A stretch of DNA of 64,000 nucleotides from Gloeocapsopsis sp. IPPAS B-1203 (GTDB lineage: Bacteria > Cyanobacteriota > Cyanobacteriia > Cyanobacteriales > Chroococcidiopsidaceae). Position 1 is the first letter of the stretch. Each line of letters starts with the position of its first letter. A model generated the notes under the pieces. That model saw only the letters and a list, made by a program, of their open reading frames with translations. It was not told the origin of the DNA and did no database searches. The DNA is taken from positions 1-64,000 of the forward strand of contig NZ_PEIG01000012.1 of assembly GCF_002749975.1 (NCBI RefSeq), read 5' to 3'. This document shows, piece by piece, positions 9,339 through 18,322 of this stretch. Made by a program: the position numbers and the translations under genes.

Positions 9339-9770
9339 TTATAGCGGCAGCCAGTTTTCATCTAAGACTAACTCCAAACTATATGGGCATCCTTCTGGAA
9401 ACGTTGATACGTGCATTCCTTTTTGTTTCGCTGCTTGACGACGCGCACGTTGATAGCTTGCTGCCAGTGCTTCTGCAGAATAATCTTTTAAACTAGGACT
9501 ATCTTCCAATGCTAATTCAATTTGGGTACGAGCATCAGCGATCGAATCAAGCCAACTATCTGAGCGTCGCTGTGGCTGATATTGCCACTTGAGCAAGTGT
9601 AGTAAAAGACGGGTGAGTTGACTGGCAATTCCTCGCCGTTCACTCTTGCCCAAATCTTCGATCTCCTCAATTAAATGCTCTAGATCAACTTCCTGCCAAC
9701 GTTATTCTCGCAATAGCTGCGCTGTTTGATTACTCCACAAATTGAAATCTGTTGAGTATGTCGCCTTCAT
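9339..9770 (-). pseudogene. DUF29 family protein, nonsense-mutated
   Basis: A DUF29 gene is normally about 145 codons, and this 144-codon frame fits from ATG at 9770 (AGGAG 5-6 nt upstream) to the stop at 9339. Codon 23 (9702-9704) is TAA in the context LLRE-stop-RWQEVDLEHL. Everything after it remains open, including the family core EEIEDLGKSERRGIASQL and QYQPQRRSDSWLDSI. Downstream re-initiation could only use TTG at 9653, which would remove a third of the domain. DUF29 function is unknown. A recent point mutation is the simplest explanation, with sequencing error as the alternative. Confidence 0.8.
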
Positions 9771-9920
9771 AGATCTCCTGATTATTGAGAATGCAGCGTC
9801 ACTCCAAAACTTTCGGCTGCACTAAGTAAGAATAGAAATCATCTAGCATACGTCTTAGTAATTTATAATCTAGGGAAATATCCCATCACCTACAGCTAGT
9901 CACTTCTATTAAACCGTTTC

Positions 9921-10628
9921 CTACAGATGTTTGTGCAAGAATTGCTTAAGTTCGTTCCAAGAATCTTCAGATGCTAATTGATTGTATGAAGAACGTTCGT
10001 GGCAGAAAAATCCATGCTCGGCATCAGGATAAACTTTCAACGTGTATTCTTTACCAAGTTCTTGAAACCGCGACTCGATCTGGTGAATGCGATCGCGTGG
10101 AATAAAAGGATCGCGACCTCCAAAGAACAAATAAACAGGTATTGTAATATTTTTTACTGCCTCGATCCACTCATCTAAAACCATCCCGTAGAAGGGCGCT
10201 GCTGCGGCAATTTCAGCCGAAAACTTACAAGCAGTCAAAAAAGTCAACCCACCACCTAAACAAAAACCAGTGACACCAATCTTATTTGGATTCACGTTCC
10301 TTCGCGATCTTAAGTAACCTAATGCTGCTTGAAGATCCTCTTCCATAGGTTTACCAAAGTCGAGCCGCCACATCATCGCCATAGCCTGCTCCACCTCATC
10401 GTAATTAAATCTGCTGTTGGGTTTGCGATAGTATAAGTCCGGTACAAGAACGACATATCCTTCTTTTGCAATGCGGATTGCTACATCTCGAATATGCTGT
10501 GTTAAGCCAAAAGCTTCCATGAGAAGAAGAACAGCAGACATACACTCAGGCTCAATAGGTGTACACAAGAAGGCGGACATCTGTCCATCAGGCGTAAGGA
10601 TCGCTACTTCTGATTGTTCAATTTGCAT
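9921..10628 (-). CDS. dienelactone hydrolase family protein
   Basis: A 235-aa hydrolase. The nucleophile motif GFCLGG carries Cys, not Ser, which is the hallmark of dienelactone hydrolases. Asp in FGGRDPFIP and His in DAEHGFFCHERSSYN complete the C-D-H triad. The length matches the family. It is preceded by a same-strand AraC regulator about 97 bp upstream, which may control it. The physiological substrate in cyanobacteria is unknown. Confidence 0.88.
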   Translation of the reverse strand: MQIEQSEVAILTPDGQMSAFLCTPIEPECMSAVLLLMEAFGLTQHIRDVAIRIAKEGYVVLVPDLYYRKPNSRFNYDEVEQAMAMMWRLDFGKPMEEDLQAALGYLRSRRNVNPNKIGVTGFCLGGGLTFLTACKFSAEIAAAAPFYGMVLDEWIEAVKNITIPVYLFFGGRDPFIPRDRIHQIESRFQELGKEYTLKVYPDAEHGFFCHERSSYNQLASEDSWNELKQFLHKHL

Positions 10629-10724
10629 GATTATTTATCCAGAAGAACCTACTGCTGATAGCTTAAAAAGCTAGCGAGTCAAGACTCTAGAAAAATGTTG
10701 CGGAGTTTTAGAATATTCTTGCGT

Positions 10725-11630
10725 TCAAGCTTGCCAAAATTGTTTCGGTGTCACGCCAAGCATACGCTTAAAATATCGAGTCAGATGACTTTGATCGCAA
10801 AAGCCCACCTTAACAGCAATCTCTGCAATACTCAACTTGCTGTGTTGCAATAGATATTTTGCTTTATTGATTCGGCGCTGCAAGATATATTGGTGGGGTG
10901 TTATGCCCATACTTTGCTTGAACAACCGCAAAAAGTGATACGGACTGATTTGAGAAATCGCCGCAATTTCTGTCAGTGTCAAATCTTGATGTAGATGTTC
11001 GTCGATATAGTCTATTATGAGAGCTAGCTTGGCTGACGATAATCCATCTGAATAGCTAGAAAGCCTAGGAGATGTCGCGCAATAGTTTCGTAATAGGTGA
11101 ATTGCCAACACTGTTTTCAAACTATCAACCAGCAACTGTCTGCCAATTCTGTCAGATTCTAATTCGTCTTTTAGAGTTAGAAAGATGCTTTGTATCAGTG
11201 CGTCTGGCTTACTCATAAACTGCGGTATCAATTCAATACCGTCGGGGTTTACCCAATCTTGACCGATGTTTTTGAGCAGTATAGGCTCAAGAGCTAAAAC
11301 CATAAACTGAACTGAGGTGTTCCAATTACAGCGGTGGGAAACATTAGCAGGAATAATCGCAATGTCTCCAGTACTTCGCGTCTCTTTGCTCAGCTTTCCA
11401 TCTAACCATCGCTCGCCCGATGAGTCTTCTATATATGGAGAGGAAAGTCCGCAAGCAATAACGTGCATCGTGTGTTTATGCTCAGCAATCTCAAATTTTG
11501 GCTGCTGATAAAGCTCTAAGTGAATATCGCTCCAACCGCTGCTAGAGAGAATCGATGGTTGGGGTAACAGTGCATTTGCCGCATTGACTTGGCGATAGTC
11601 AATAATGCTGACGGGTTGTGGCAATTTCAT
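10725..11630 (-). CDS. AraC-family transcriptional regulator
   Basis: A 301-aa regulator. The N-terminal part (residues about 30-150) looks like a cupin-type sensor. The C-terminal 100 residues carry two helix-turn-helix motifs: LTLTEIAAISQISPYHFLRL and SIAEIAVKVGFCDQSHLTRY, ending in the family motif FKRMLGVTPKQF. It lies just upstream of the dienelactone hydrolase gene in the same direction and is a plausible regulator of it. The ligand is unknown. Confidence 0.9.
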   Translation of the reverse strand: MKLPQPVSIIDYRQVNAANALLPQPSILSSSGWSDIHLELYQQPKFEIAEHKHTMHVIACGLSSPYIEDSSGERWLDGKLSKETRSTGDIAIIPANVSHRCNWNTSVQFMVLALEPILLKNIGQDWVNPDGIELIPQFMSKPDALIQSIFLTLKDELESDRIGRQLLVDSLKTVLAIHLLRNYCATSPRLSSYSDGLSSAKLALIIDYIDEHLHQDLTLTEIAAISQISPYHFLRLFKQSMGITPHQYILQRRINKAKYLLQHSKLSIAEIAVKVGFCDQSHLTRYFKRMLGVTPKQFWQA

Positions 11631-11888
11631 CTTGTGCTCAAATGAATGAGAAGTTCTATTTTGACTTGGCGATAGTAAAAATGCGATCGCCTAGAAGTGC
11701 TGAGAAAAACGCGATCGTACCCACCAAATTTAAAATATCATCCCTGAGCAAAGTTACGCTAACTTGATCTCGACATCTACAAGTCGGCTTTTGTTGTGCT
11801 GGCAGCAACTTGTTCGCAATTCTGAATTTAATCTCTTTTTGACAAGAGTAACCTTTTCTTTCTACCTTACCACTATTAATTAGTAGCG

Positions 11889-12731
11889 TTGTTCAGCGAG
11901 GAAGGCGTGTTTGAACCAAGCGATCTAGAGCTAGTTTTTCTGTCACGGCGGGGAAATAAAGCAGCATTTGGTCAGCTGATGTTGCGTTATCAATCGATGG
12001 TACAGCGCCTTGCTATGCGAGCGATCGGCAATGAAGATTTGGCTCAAGAAGTTGTGCAAGATACCATGTTGCAAGCTTATCTTTCACTCGATAAACTTAA
12101 AGACCCAACACGCTTTAAAAGTTGGCTATACGGCATTGTCCTCAACGTTTGCCAGAACACTTTGCGCCGTCGGCGGGTAATCTGTTTTTCCCTTGAGGCA
12201 ATGATAGGGAATTTCGTGGATGAACCGCCGCCAATCGCTGGGAATTCACCCGATCCTCAGCAAGTAGCAGAACAAGAAGAACTCTACACTGTATTACTTG
12301 AAGCAATCAATACTCTATCTCCCAAAAATCGCTCAGCAATTTTACTGTTTTATCACGAGCAATTTAGCCTACAAGAAGTGGCTAATCGCTTAAATATTTC
12401 AGTGAGTGCAGTCAAAGGGCGTTTACACAAATCTCGTCATCAGCTCAGAAACCAGTTATCACGGCTTCAAGATCAAATTCAACTCAATTCACCCCAGGAA
12501 ATTCAAACAGTGACTATCAACACTTCTAGTCAAAACAAAATCGAATTTAGCTGTTCATTTTGTCACAAGAGCCAGGAACAAGTTGAGATACTCATTGCAG
12601 GTCCAGGCGTATTTATCTGCGATGCGTGTGTAGATATCTGTAATCAAATTATCAGCGGGCAAATTCTTCCGTCTCCATTAACGCAAGAGCAAATTGAGCA
12701 ATTAATAGATTCAGGTAAGTTGAGTGAATAG
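11889..12731 (+). CDS. ECF-type sigma factor with C-terminal ClpX-type zinc finger
   Basis: A 280-aa protein. Residues about 25-95 form sigma region 2 ([20 protein letters not shown]) and residues about 130-190 form sigma region 4 with a helix-turn-helix ([20 protein letters not shown]). Residues 220-253 then reproduce the ClpX zinc-binding domain: CSFC at 222-225, [13 protein letters not shown] with Cys244 and Cys247, and VDICNQII. The fusion is unusual: the ClpX domain normally mediates dimerisation and adaptor binding, so it could serve as a sensor or anti-sigma contact here. TTG at 11889 is used because an in-frame TAA lies just upstream; GTG at 11907 is the alternative. No anti-sigma gene is adjacent. 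Confidence 0.85.
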   Translation: MFSEEGVFEPSDLELVFLSRRGNKAAFGQLMLRYQSMVQRLAMRAIGNEDLAQEVVQDTMLQAYLSLDKLKDPTRFKSWLYGIVLNVCQNTLRRRRVICFSLEAMIGNFVDEPPPIAGNSPDPQQVAEQEELYTVLLEAINTLSPKNRSAILLFYHEQFSLQEVANRLNISVSAVKGRLHKSRHQLRNQLSRLQDQIQLNSPQEIQTVTINTSSQNKIEFSCSFCHKSQEQVEILIAGPGVFICDACVDICNQIISGQILPSPLTQEQIEQLIDSGKLSE

Positions 12732-12818
12732 ATTGACAAAAAGTTAATAGAATGTTTGATTTATTTATTACGTTTACAAAAGATTGAAGATGCGATCGCT
12801 CAACTTCTAAATAAAGTA

Positions 12819-13187
12819 CTAGCGATCGCCATCATATTGACTTCGTGCTGCTTCGACTTCAGGAAGGTAATTCTCTGCCCAACGACACAGCGTAGACAAG
12901 GGTCCAGTTAGCGTTGTCCCTAAAGTAGTTAAAGAATATTCCACCATTGGTGGGACAACAGGATAAACTTTGCGACTGACAATTCCATCGCGTTCTAAAT
13001 TGCGTAATGTCTGCGTTAGCATTTTTTGCGAAATTCCACCAATTTCTCTTTGTAACTCGCTGTATCGCTTCGTTCCTTTAGCAAGGCGGTAAATAATAAT
13101 TGCAGTCCATTTGTCGGCAATAAGATCTAAAACTTGCCGTGAGGGACAATTAGCATCACAAACACTATTTTCTTGATTGCGCACCAT
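12819..13187 (-). CDS. HxlR-family transcriptional regulator
   Basis: A 122-aa winged-helix regulator. It has the HxlR pattern: a Cys near the N-terminus in CPSRQVLDLIADKWTA, then RYSELQREIGGISQKMLTQT and LERDGIVSRKVYPVVPPMVE. Members of the family often sense electrophiles, aldehydes or oxidants through that Cys. It is divergent from the HtrA-like gene and heads the oxidoreductase run that follows, which fits a redox-responsive role. No ligand can be assigned. Confidence 0.9.
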   Translation of the reverse strand: MVRNQENSVCDANCPSRQVLDLIADKWTAIIIYRLAKGTKRYSELQREIGGISQKMLTQTLRNLERDGIVSRKVYPVVPPMVEYSLTTLGTTLTGPLSTLCRWAENYLPEVEAARSQYDGDR

Positions 13188-13199
13188 AAAGTATGTATA

Positions 13200-13213
13200 G
13201 CACTTTTCAGTGC
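13200..13213. promoter_or_regulatory. inverted repeat upstream of hxlR-type gene
   Basis: GCACTTTTCAGTGC is a perfect 5+5 inverted repeat with a 4-nt spacer, 12 bp upstream of the HxlR start codon and in the divergent region shared with the HtrA-like gene. It is a candidate autoregulatory operator. The position is suggestive, but the match to any known HxlR site was not tested. Confidence 0.3.
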
Positions 13214-13336
13214 CTTCTTGTCAAAAAGAGTGAGTAATTGACACAATCATAAAACTACTACAAAATTTGAGGAACTGAGAAATAGGAAACCTCGTCCCTC
13301 ACCCCTCACCCCTACAAATGTACAGGAGCAGCCGCT

Positions 13337-14380
13337 ATGAAAAATCTGCAACTGGTATCCAACGATTTCGAGAATGAGGGGATACAAACCTCGCCAACAA
13401 CAAATACTACAGCAGATGAACAGTTACTTGACGCCTATTCGCAAGCTGTCATTAGTGTAGTTGAAAAAGTTAGCCCCGCAGTTGTCAATATTGATGTGCA
13501 TCGACAATTGCAATCACGGCGCAGGAACAATCAAGCCTTCATGCAAGAAGTACGCGGTAACGGTTCTGGCTTTATTTTCACTAAAGATGGTTATATTCTC
13601 ACGAATAGTCATGTTGTCCACGATGCAACCAAAATCGAGGTGATACTCTCAGATGGTCGCAATTTTATCGCAGAATTAATTGGTGACGATCCTGATACCG
13701 ATTTAGCAGTCATTAGAATTGATGCACCTAATCTTGTGGCTGCCAAATTAGGAGATTCGCAATCGTTACGTGCAGGACAACTTGCGATCGCAATTGGCAA
13801 TCCTTATGGTTTCCAAACTACGGTAACAACAGGTGTCGTCAGTGCTTTAGGGCGTTCATTTCGTTCGCGTTCTGGTCGATTGATAGATAATATCATTCAA
13901 ACTGATGCCGCTTTGAATCCTGGTAACTCTGGTGGACCACTCGTAACATCTCATGGTGAAGTGATTGGTGTCAATACAGCCGTGATTATGTCAGCACAGG
14001 GTATTTGCTTTGCTGTACCGATTAATACTGCCAAGATGATTATTGGATCGCTAATTCGCGATGGAAAAGTCCGGCGCGGTTACATTGGTATCGGTGGGCA
14101 AAATGTACCGCTACCGCGTCGGGTCGTGCTATTTCATGAATTATCCTTAGAAAGCGGTGTTTTGGTAATTTCCACCGAAGAAAATAGCCCAGCCCAAAAA
14201 GCAGGTTTACAAGAAGGTGATGTCATCGTGGGTATCAATCAACAACCAATTGCAAATATCGATGACTTGCATAAACTATTAACTCACGATCAAGTTGGAG
14301 TGCGATCGCAGCTTATAGTTCTCCGTCGTTATCAAAAGCTACTTGTAGATATTGTTCCTGAGGAGTCACCAGGTGGGTAA
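13337..14380 (+). CDS. HtrA/Deg-like serine protease with PDZ domain
   Basis: A 347-aa S1C-family protease. The triad is visible: His92 in TNSHVVHD, Asp122 in DPDTDLAVIRID and Ser198 in NPGNSGGPL. A PDZ domain follows (residues about 255-340; GVLVISTEENSPAQKAGLQEGDVIVGI). Unlike most HtrA/HhoA/HhoB proteins, it shows no signal peptide or membrane segment; the first 45 residues are polar. It may therefore work in the cytoplasm. AGGAG 8 nt upstream supports the start. It is divergent from the HxlR gene. Confidence 0.88.
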   Translation: MKNLQLVSNDFENEGIQTSPTTNTTADEQLLDAYSQAVISVVEKVSPAVVNIDVHRQLQSRRRNNQAFMQEVRGNGSGFIFTKDGYILTNSHVVHDATKIEVILSDGRNFIAELIGDDPDTDLAVIRIDAPNLVAAKLGDSQSLRAGQLAIAIGNPYGFQTTVTTGVVSALGRSFRSRSGRLIDNIIQTDAALNPGNSGGPLVTSHGEVIGVNTAVIMSAQGICFAVPINTAKMIIGSLIRDGKVRRGYIGIGGQNVPLPRRVVLFHELSLESGVLVISTEENSPAQKAGLQEGDVIVGINQQPIANIDDLHKLLTHDQVGVRSQLIVLRRYQKLLVDIVPEESPGG

Positions 14381-14472
14381 TTGCTAACTGGCTATTGGTA
14401 ATTGAGTAAAGCAGCGCCAAATGTTATTGCTTACCTATAAGAGCGTACTTTCAATTACTCTAGGAGACAATC

Positions 14473-15414
14473 ATGGCAACGATGAAAGCTATACAGATTC
14501 ACTCGTATGGTGGATCAGAGGTTCTCAGATACGAAGATGCACCACAACCAAATATTACCGACGACGAAATCCTTGTTCAAGTTCATGCGGCTAGTGTCAA
14601 TCCAGTTGATTGGAAAATTCGTGAAGGCTATATGCAGCAAAGCCTCAAGCACAAAATGCCACTGATTTTAGGTTGGGATGTTTCTGGAGTTGTTGTCAAA
14701 GTCGGCTCAAATGTAAGTGAGATTCAAGTAGGTGATGATATTTATGCTTACACGAGTTTGAGCCGAGACGGTGCTTATGCTGAGTATATTGCAGTTCGTG
14801 CCAATGAAGTTGCCCATAAGCCTAAATCTCTCGATTACATCGCCGCAGCATCTGTACCAGTAGTCGCATTAACCGCATATCAAGCTTTGTTTGATGCAGC
14901 AAAATTATCCGCAGGACAAACTGTGTTAATTCATGCCGCAGCAGGAGGTGTCGGCAGTTTTGCAGTACAGTTAGCAAAGAATAAAGGTGCGCATGTGATT
15001 GGTACAGCATCAGCCCGAAATCACAATTTTTTACAAGAACTCGGAGTTGATGAAGCAATTGATTACAACCAAGTTCGCTTCGAGGACGTGGTTTATGATG
15101 TTGATGTGGTTTTCGACACAATCGGGGATGAAGTTCAGGAACGCTCCTGGAAAGTTCTTAAAACTGGTGGTATATTGGTATCAATTGTCTCACCACCTTC
15201 CCAGTCAACTGCCACTCAACACAAGGTTCGTGCAGCTTTTGTTGCAGTTCAGCCGAATAAAGCACAACTCGCGGAAATTGCCGCGTTAGTTGATGCTGGA
15301 ATACTCAAACCCATTGTTGACACTGTTCTCCCACTATCAGAAGCACGGCAAGCACACGAATTAAGTCAGAGTGGTCATATGCGTGGCAAGATCGTTCTAC
15401 AAGTCATCGGGTGA
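14473..15414 (+). CDS. NADP-dependent quinone oxidoreductase-like (MDR) protein
   Basis: A 313-aa medium-chain dehydrogenase/reductase. Its N-terminal GroES-like domain starts MATMKAIQIHSYGGSEVL and carries VHAASVNPVDWKIREG. The nucleotide-binding motif is HAAAGGVGSFAVQLAK. No structural zinc Cys cluster is present, as in zinc-free quinone reductases. AGGAG 7 nt before ATG supports the start. It is separated from the HtrA-like gene by 92 bp and from the lactonase gene by 36 bp, all on the plus strand. Confidence 0.88.
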   Translation: MATMKAIQIHSYGGSEVLRYEDAPQPNITDDEILVQVHAASVNPVDWKIREGYMQQSLKHKMPLILGWDVSGVVVKVGSNVSEIQVGDDIYAYTSLSRDGAYAEYIAVRANEVAHKPKSLDYIAAASVPVVALTAYQALFDAAKLSAGQTVLIHAAAGGVGSFAVQLAKNKGAHVIGTASARNHNFLQELGVDEAIDYNQVRFEDVVYDVDVVFDTIGDEVQERSWKVLKTGGILVSIVSPPSQSTATQHKVRAAFVAVQPNKAQLAEIAALVDAGILKPIVDTVLPLSEARQAHELSQSGHMRGKIVLQVIG

Positions 15415-15450
15415 CATCTCTTGGTTAAACTGTCAATTACCAGAGATCTT

Positions 15451-16392
15451 ATGAAATTTCAATCTTTGCTCATTGTCTGTAGTTTGTTACTCTTATTCAG
15501 CACAAAACCTAGTAGCAGTAACCAAAATGAATTACGTGCAATTAAGAGTGATAATGCTCAAGTAGAAAAAATAGTTGGCGGCTATAAGTTTCTTGAAGGA
15601 CCACTTTGGCATCCAGATGGTTTTCTGTTATTTAGTGATACCCCAGCTAATACAATTTACAAACTGTCTTCTAATGGCAAAGTAGAAGTTTTCCGCAGAC
15701 CTGCAGGATATCTTAATGGTAATGCTCTAGACCGCGAGGGTAGGCTCGTCACTGCACAACACGATCGCAGTGTGACACGTACCGAAAAAGATGGCAAAGT
15801 TGTTACTTTAGCAACTCACTATTCAGGGAAAAAGCTAAATAGTCCTAATGATATTGTTGTCAAATCCGATAACAGTATTTATTTTACCGATCCGCCCTTT
15901 GGGATTCGGAAACCTTATGCAGTGCAAGAACAACCTGAAGAACTTGGTTTTTCTGGGGTTTATCGTTTGACAGAAGATGGTCAATTAACGCTGCTTGTCA
16001 AGGATATGGAGTTACCAAATGGACTTGCTTTTTCACCTGATGAGAAACATTTGTATATTAATGATTCCCAAGAAGGTAACATTCGCGTATTTGATGTAAA
16101 AGCAGATGGAACTTTAACGAATAGTCGAGTCTTTGCAGATTTAAATGTTCCAGGAGAACGATTAGCTGATGGAATGAAAGTAGACTTGCAAGGAAATGTG
16201 TATTCAACAGGACCCAAAGGTATTTGGATTTTTTCACCGCAAGGTAAACTACTAGGAAAAATTTCTGTACCCGAAGGTACAACAAATATTGCTTGGGGCG
16301 GTAAAGATTATAAAACACTCTACATTACAACTTATACGAGTCTCTACCAAATTCCACTTAATGTTGCTGGTGTAGCACCAAGCAAAGAATAA
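15451..16392 (+). CDS. SMP-30/gluconolactonase family protein, exported
   Basis: A 313-aa protein starting MKFQSLLIVCSLLLLFSTKP, a clear signal sequence, so it is probably periplasmic. The six-bladed propeller motifs of the SMP-30/gluconolactonase/LRE family follow: LEGPLWHPDGFLLFSDTPAN, LNSPNDIVVKSDNSIYFTDP, and LPNGLAFSPDEKHLYIND. The Glu, Asn and Asp metal-binding positions appear present. ATG at 15451 is chosen over the upstream TTG at 15421 because the signal peptide starts there. A sugar or xenobiotic lactone is the likely substrate. Confidence 0.85.
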   Translation: MKFQSLLIVCSLLLLFSTKPSSSNQNELRAIKSDNAQVEKIVGGYKFLEGPLWHPDGFLLFSDTPANTIYKLSSNGKVEVFRRPAGYLNGNALDREGRLVTAQHDRSVTRTEKDGKVVTLATHYSGKKLNSPNDIVVKSDNSIYFTDPPFGIRKPYAVQEQPEELGFSGVYRLTEDGQLTLLVKDMELPNGLAFSPDEKHLYINDSQEGNIRVFDVKADGTLTNSRVFADLNVPGERLADGMKVDLQGNVYSTGPKGIWIFSPQGKLLGKISVPEGTTNIAWGGKDYKTLYITTYTSLYQIPLNVAGVAPSKE

Positions 16393-16485
16393 AGTAAGCG
16401 ATTGCGCTACGCGCAGTGCCCAAAGCGATCGCTTTTCCTTAACCTAGAAGACTTACATTCTGTAATAACTTTCAGTAGTGGGTTT

Positions 16486-17367
16486 ATGACACCAATTCGC
16501 ATTTTAATGCAGACAACGATTCCTCCTAGTGAGGATGACTGGACAATTGATCGCTTTTCGTTATTGCGCGACTACCTGGCATCATTAACAGACGAAACTG
16601 GAAATCCACTTTATGAAGTCACTGCACGTAACCGCGAATCAAATTCTGACGATCCGATTCTGAGTAATATTGATAACTCCGATTTTGATGAACTGTGGTT
16701 GTTTGCCGTTGATATTGGGGGTGGACTCACTGAAAAAGAATGTCAGGCGATCGCTCGATTTCGCAGACAAGGTAAAGGGCTGTTAATCGCACGAGATCAC
16801 CAAGATTTAGGTTCGTCCATTTGCAATCTTGATGGTGTTGGCACTGCAAACTATTTTCATACGCGAAACCAAGATCCGGATGAATCGCGACGCTGTAACG
16901 ACGATCCTTATACCACATATATTTCATGGCCAAACTATCATTCTGGTAGCAACGGCGACTATCAAAAAATTACACCAACTGAACCAGTTCACGAACTGCT
17001 ACACAACCCCACTTCCCCATCTGGGGTTGTTGAGTTTTTTCCAGCACATCCCCATGAAGGCGGTGTTGGACTTGCTTCTGATGTAGAAAATGTCAGAGTT
17101 ATCGCTACAGGTACAAGTAAAGTTACAGGTCGTTCTTTTAACCTTGCTGTAGTGTTTGATCGTTCCCAGGACAATAATAGTAGTCTTGGACGTGCTGTCA
17201 CAGAATCAACTTTTCATCACTTCTGCGATTACAACTGGGATATTGATATGGGCTGTCCTAGCTTTGTTGACGAACCACCAGGAGAAGGTATGAAAACTGA
17301 ACCACGCGCCTTAGAAGATGTCAAAACTTATGTGCGCAATATTGCTGCATGGCTTGCACCTAAATAA
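16486..17367 (+). CDS. uncharacterised protein, possibly GATase/ThuA-like fold
   Basis: A 293-aa protein starting MTPIRILMQTTIPPSEDDWT. I do not recognise it with confidence. The region FDELWLFAVDIGGGLTEKEC followed by IARFRRQGKGLLIARDHQD resembles the part of ThuA and glutamine-amidotransferase-like folds where a strand leads into a brake-on/brake-off helix. The second half is rich in His, Asp and Asn. No signal peptide is seen. ATG at 16486 is preferred to the far-upstream in-frame start at 16402. It follows the lactonase gene on the same strand. Confidence 0.6.
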   Translation: MTPIRILMQTTIPPSEDDWTIDRFSLLRDYLASLTDETGNPLYEVTARNRESNSDDPILSNIDNSDFDELWLFAVDIGGGLTEKECQAIARFRRQGKGLLIARDHQDLGSSICNLDGVGTANYFHTRNQDPDESRRCNDDPYTTYISWPNYHSGSNGDYQKITPTEPVHELLHNPTSPSGVVEFFPAHPHEGGVGLASDVENVRVIATGTSKVTGRSFNLAVVFDRSQDNNSSLGRAVTESTFHHFCDYNWDIDMGCPSFVDEPPGEGMKTEPRALEDVKTYVRNIAAWLAPK

Positions 17368-17532
17368 TCTCAATTTCAGTGAATTACCTGCAACGTAGAG
17401 TTACTAGTGGCTAGTGGCTAGGCAAAACAATTACCCATTACCGATTACCTCCCAGCATGGTTTAGTTATTCAACCAAAGATGTATAACTACCATTGCACT
17501 GTGCAAACATTGAACCTTAGTCTTAACTCAAA

Positions 17533-18242
17533 ATGTCATTAGCGAATAAAAAAGTCGTCATCATTGGTGGAAGTTCTGGTATTGGTTTAGCAACAGCCAA
17601 AGCCACACTTGCAGCACAGGGCAAAGTCCTAATCGCGGGACGTTCTCTAGAAAAATTGCAACAAGCCCAACAGGAAATAGGCGGTGAAGTAGAAATCTAC
17701 AGCTTGGATCTACTTCAAGAAGGGCAATTAAACAATTTTGCACTGATATTGGTCTAATAGACCATCTCGTCATTCCTGGTAGTTCAGTTAAAACCGGACT
17801 ATTGCGCGAACTTGATACCGCAGATGCACAAAAATCAATGGCGAGTAAATTTTGGGGATCGTATCTTCTAACCAAATATGCTCAGATCGCCGATCGCGGC
17901 TCAATTGTATTGTTTTCTGGTATATTCAGCCGCCGACCATCTCCTGGTTATGGTGTCTTAGCTGCAATTAATGCAGCAGTGGAAGCTTTCGGTCGTGCAT
18001 TAGCGCTAGAACTTGCACCTGTGCGAGTCAATGTAGTTTCTCCTGGCTTAGTTGATACTCCCGTATATGCCGGAATGCCACAACAGCAGCGCGAAGCATT
18101 TTGGCAGAGTACAGCTGATAAACTGCCAGTAAAAGGTATTGGTCAACCAGAAGACATTGCAGCTACAGTTTTATACTTGCTAGAAAATAGTTACACAACA
18201 GAAACTGTAATTGATGTTGACGGCGGTAGTTTACTCGTTTGA
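17533..18242 (+). pseudogene. short-chain dehydrogenase split by a frameshift
   Basis: Two frames that together make one SDR. The first (17533-17757) gives the Rossmann motif GGSSGIGLA and stops early. The second (from about 17740 to 18242) gives KFWGSYLLTKYA, RVNVVSPGLVDTP and the terminal VIDVDGGSLLV. Adding one T to the TTTT run at 17736-17739 joins them cleanly through NNFCTDIGLIDHLVIPG. At the usual YxxxK site the sequence is LAAIN, so the catalytic Tyr and Lys are absent; some SDR subfamilies are like this. A real frameshift, a sequencing error or slippage are all possible. Confidence 0.78.
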
Positions 18243-18322
18243 GCATCTCAAATCTGCAACTTAGGTCTAATAAACTGACAACACTGTAGTAGAGTTACTT
18301 GAAATTTTTAAAGGAAAGAATA

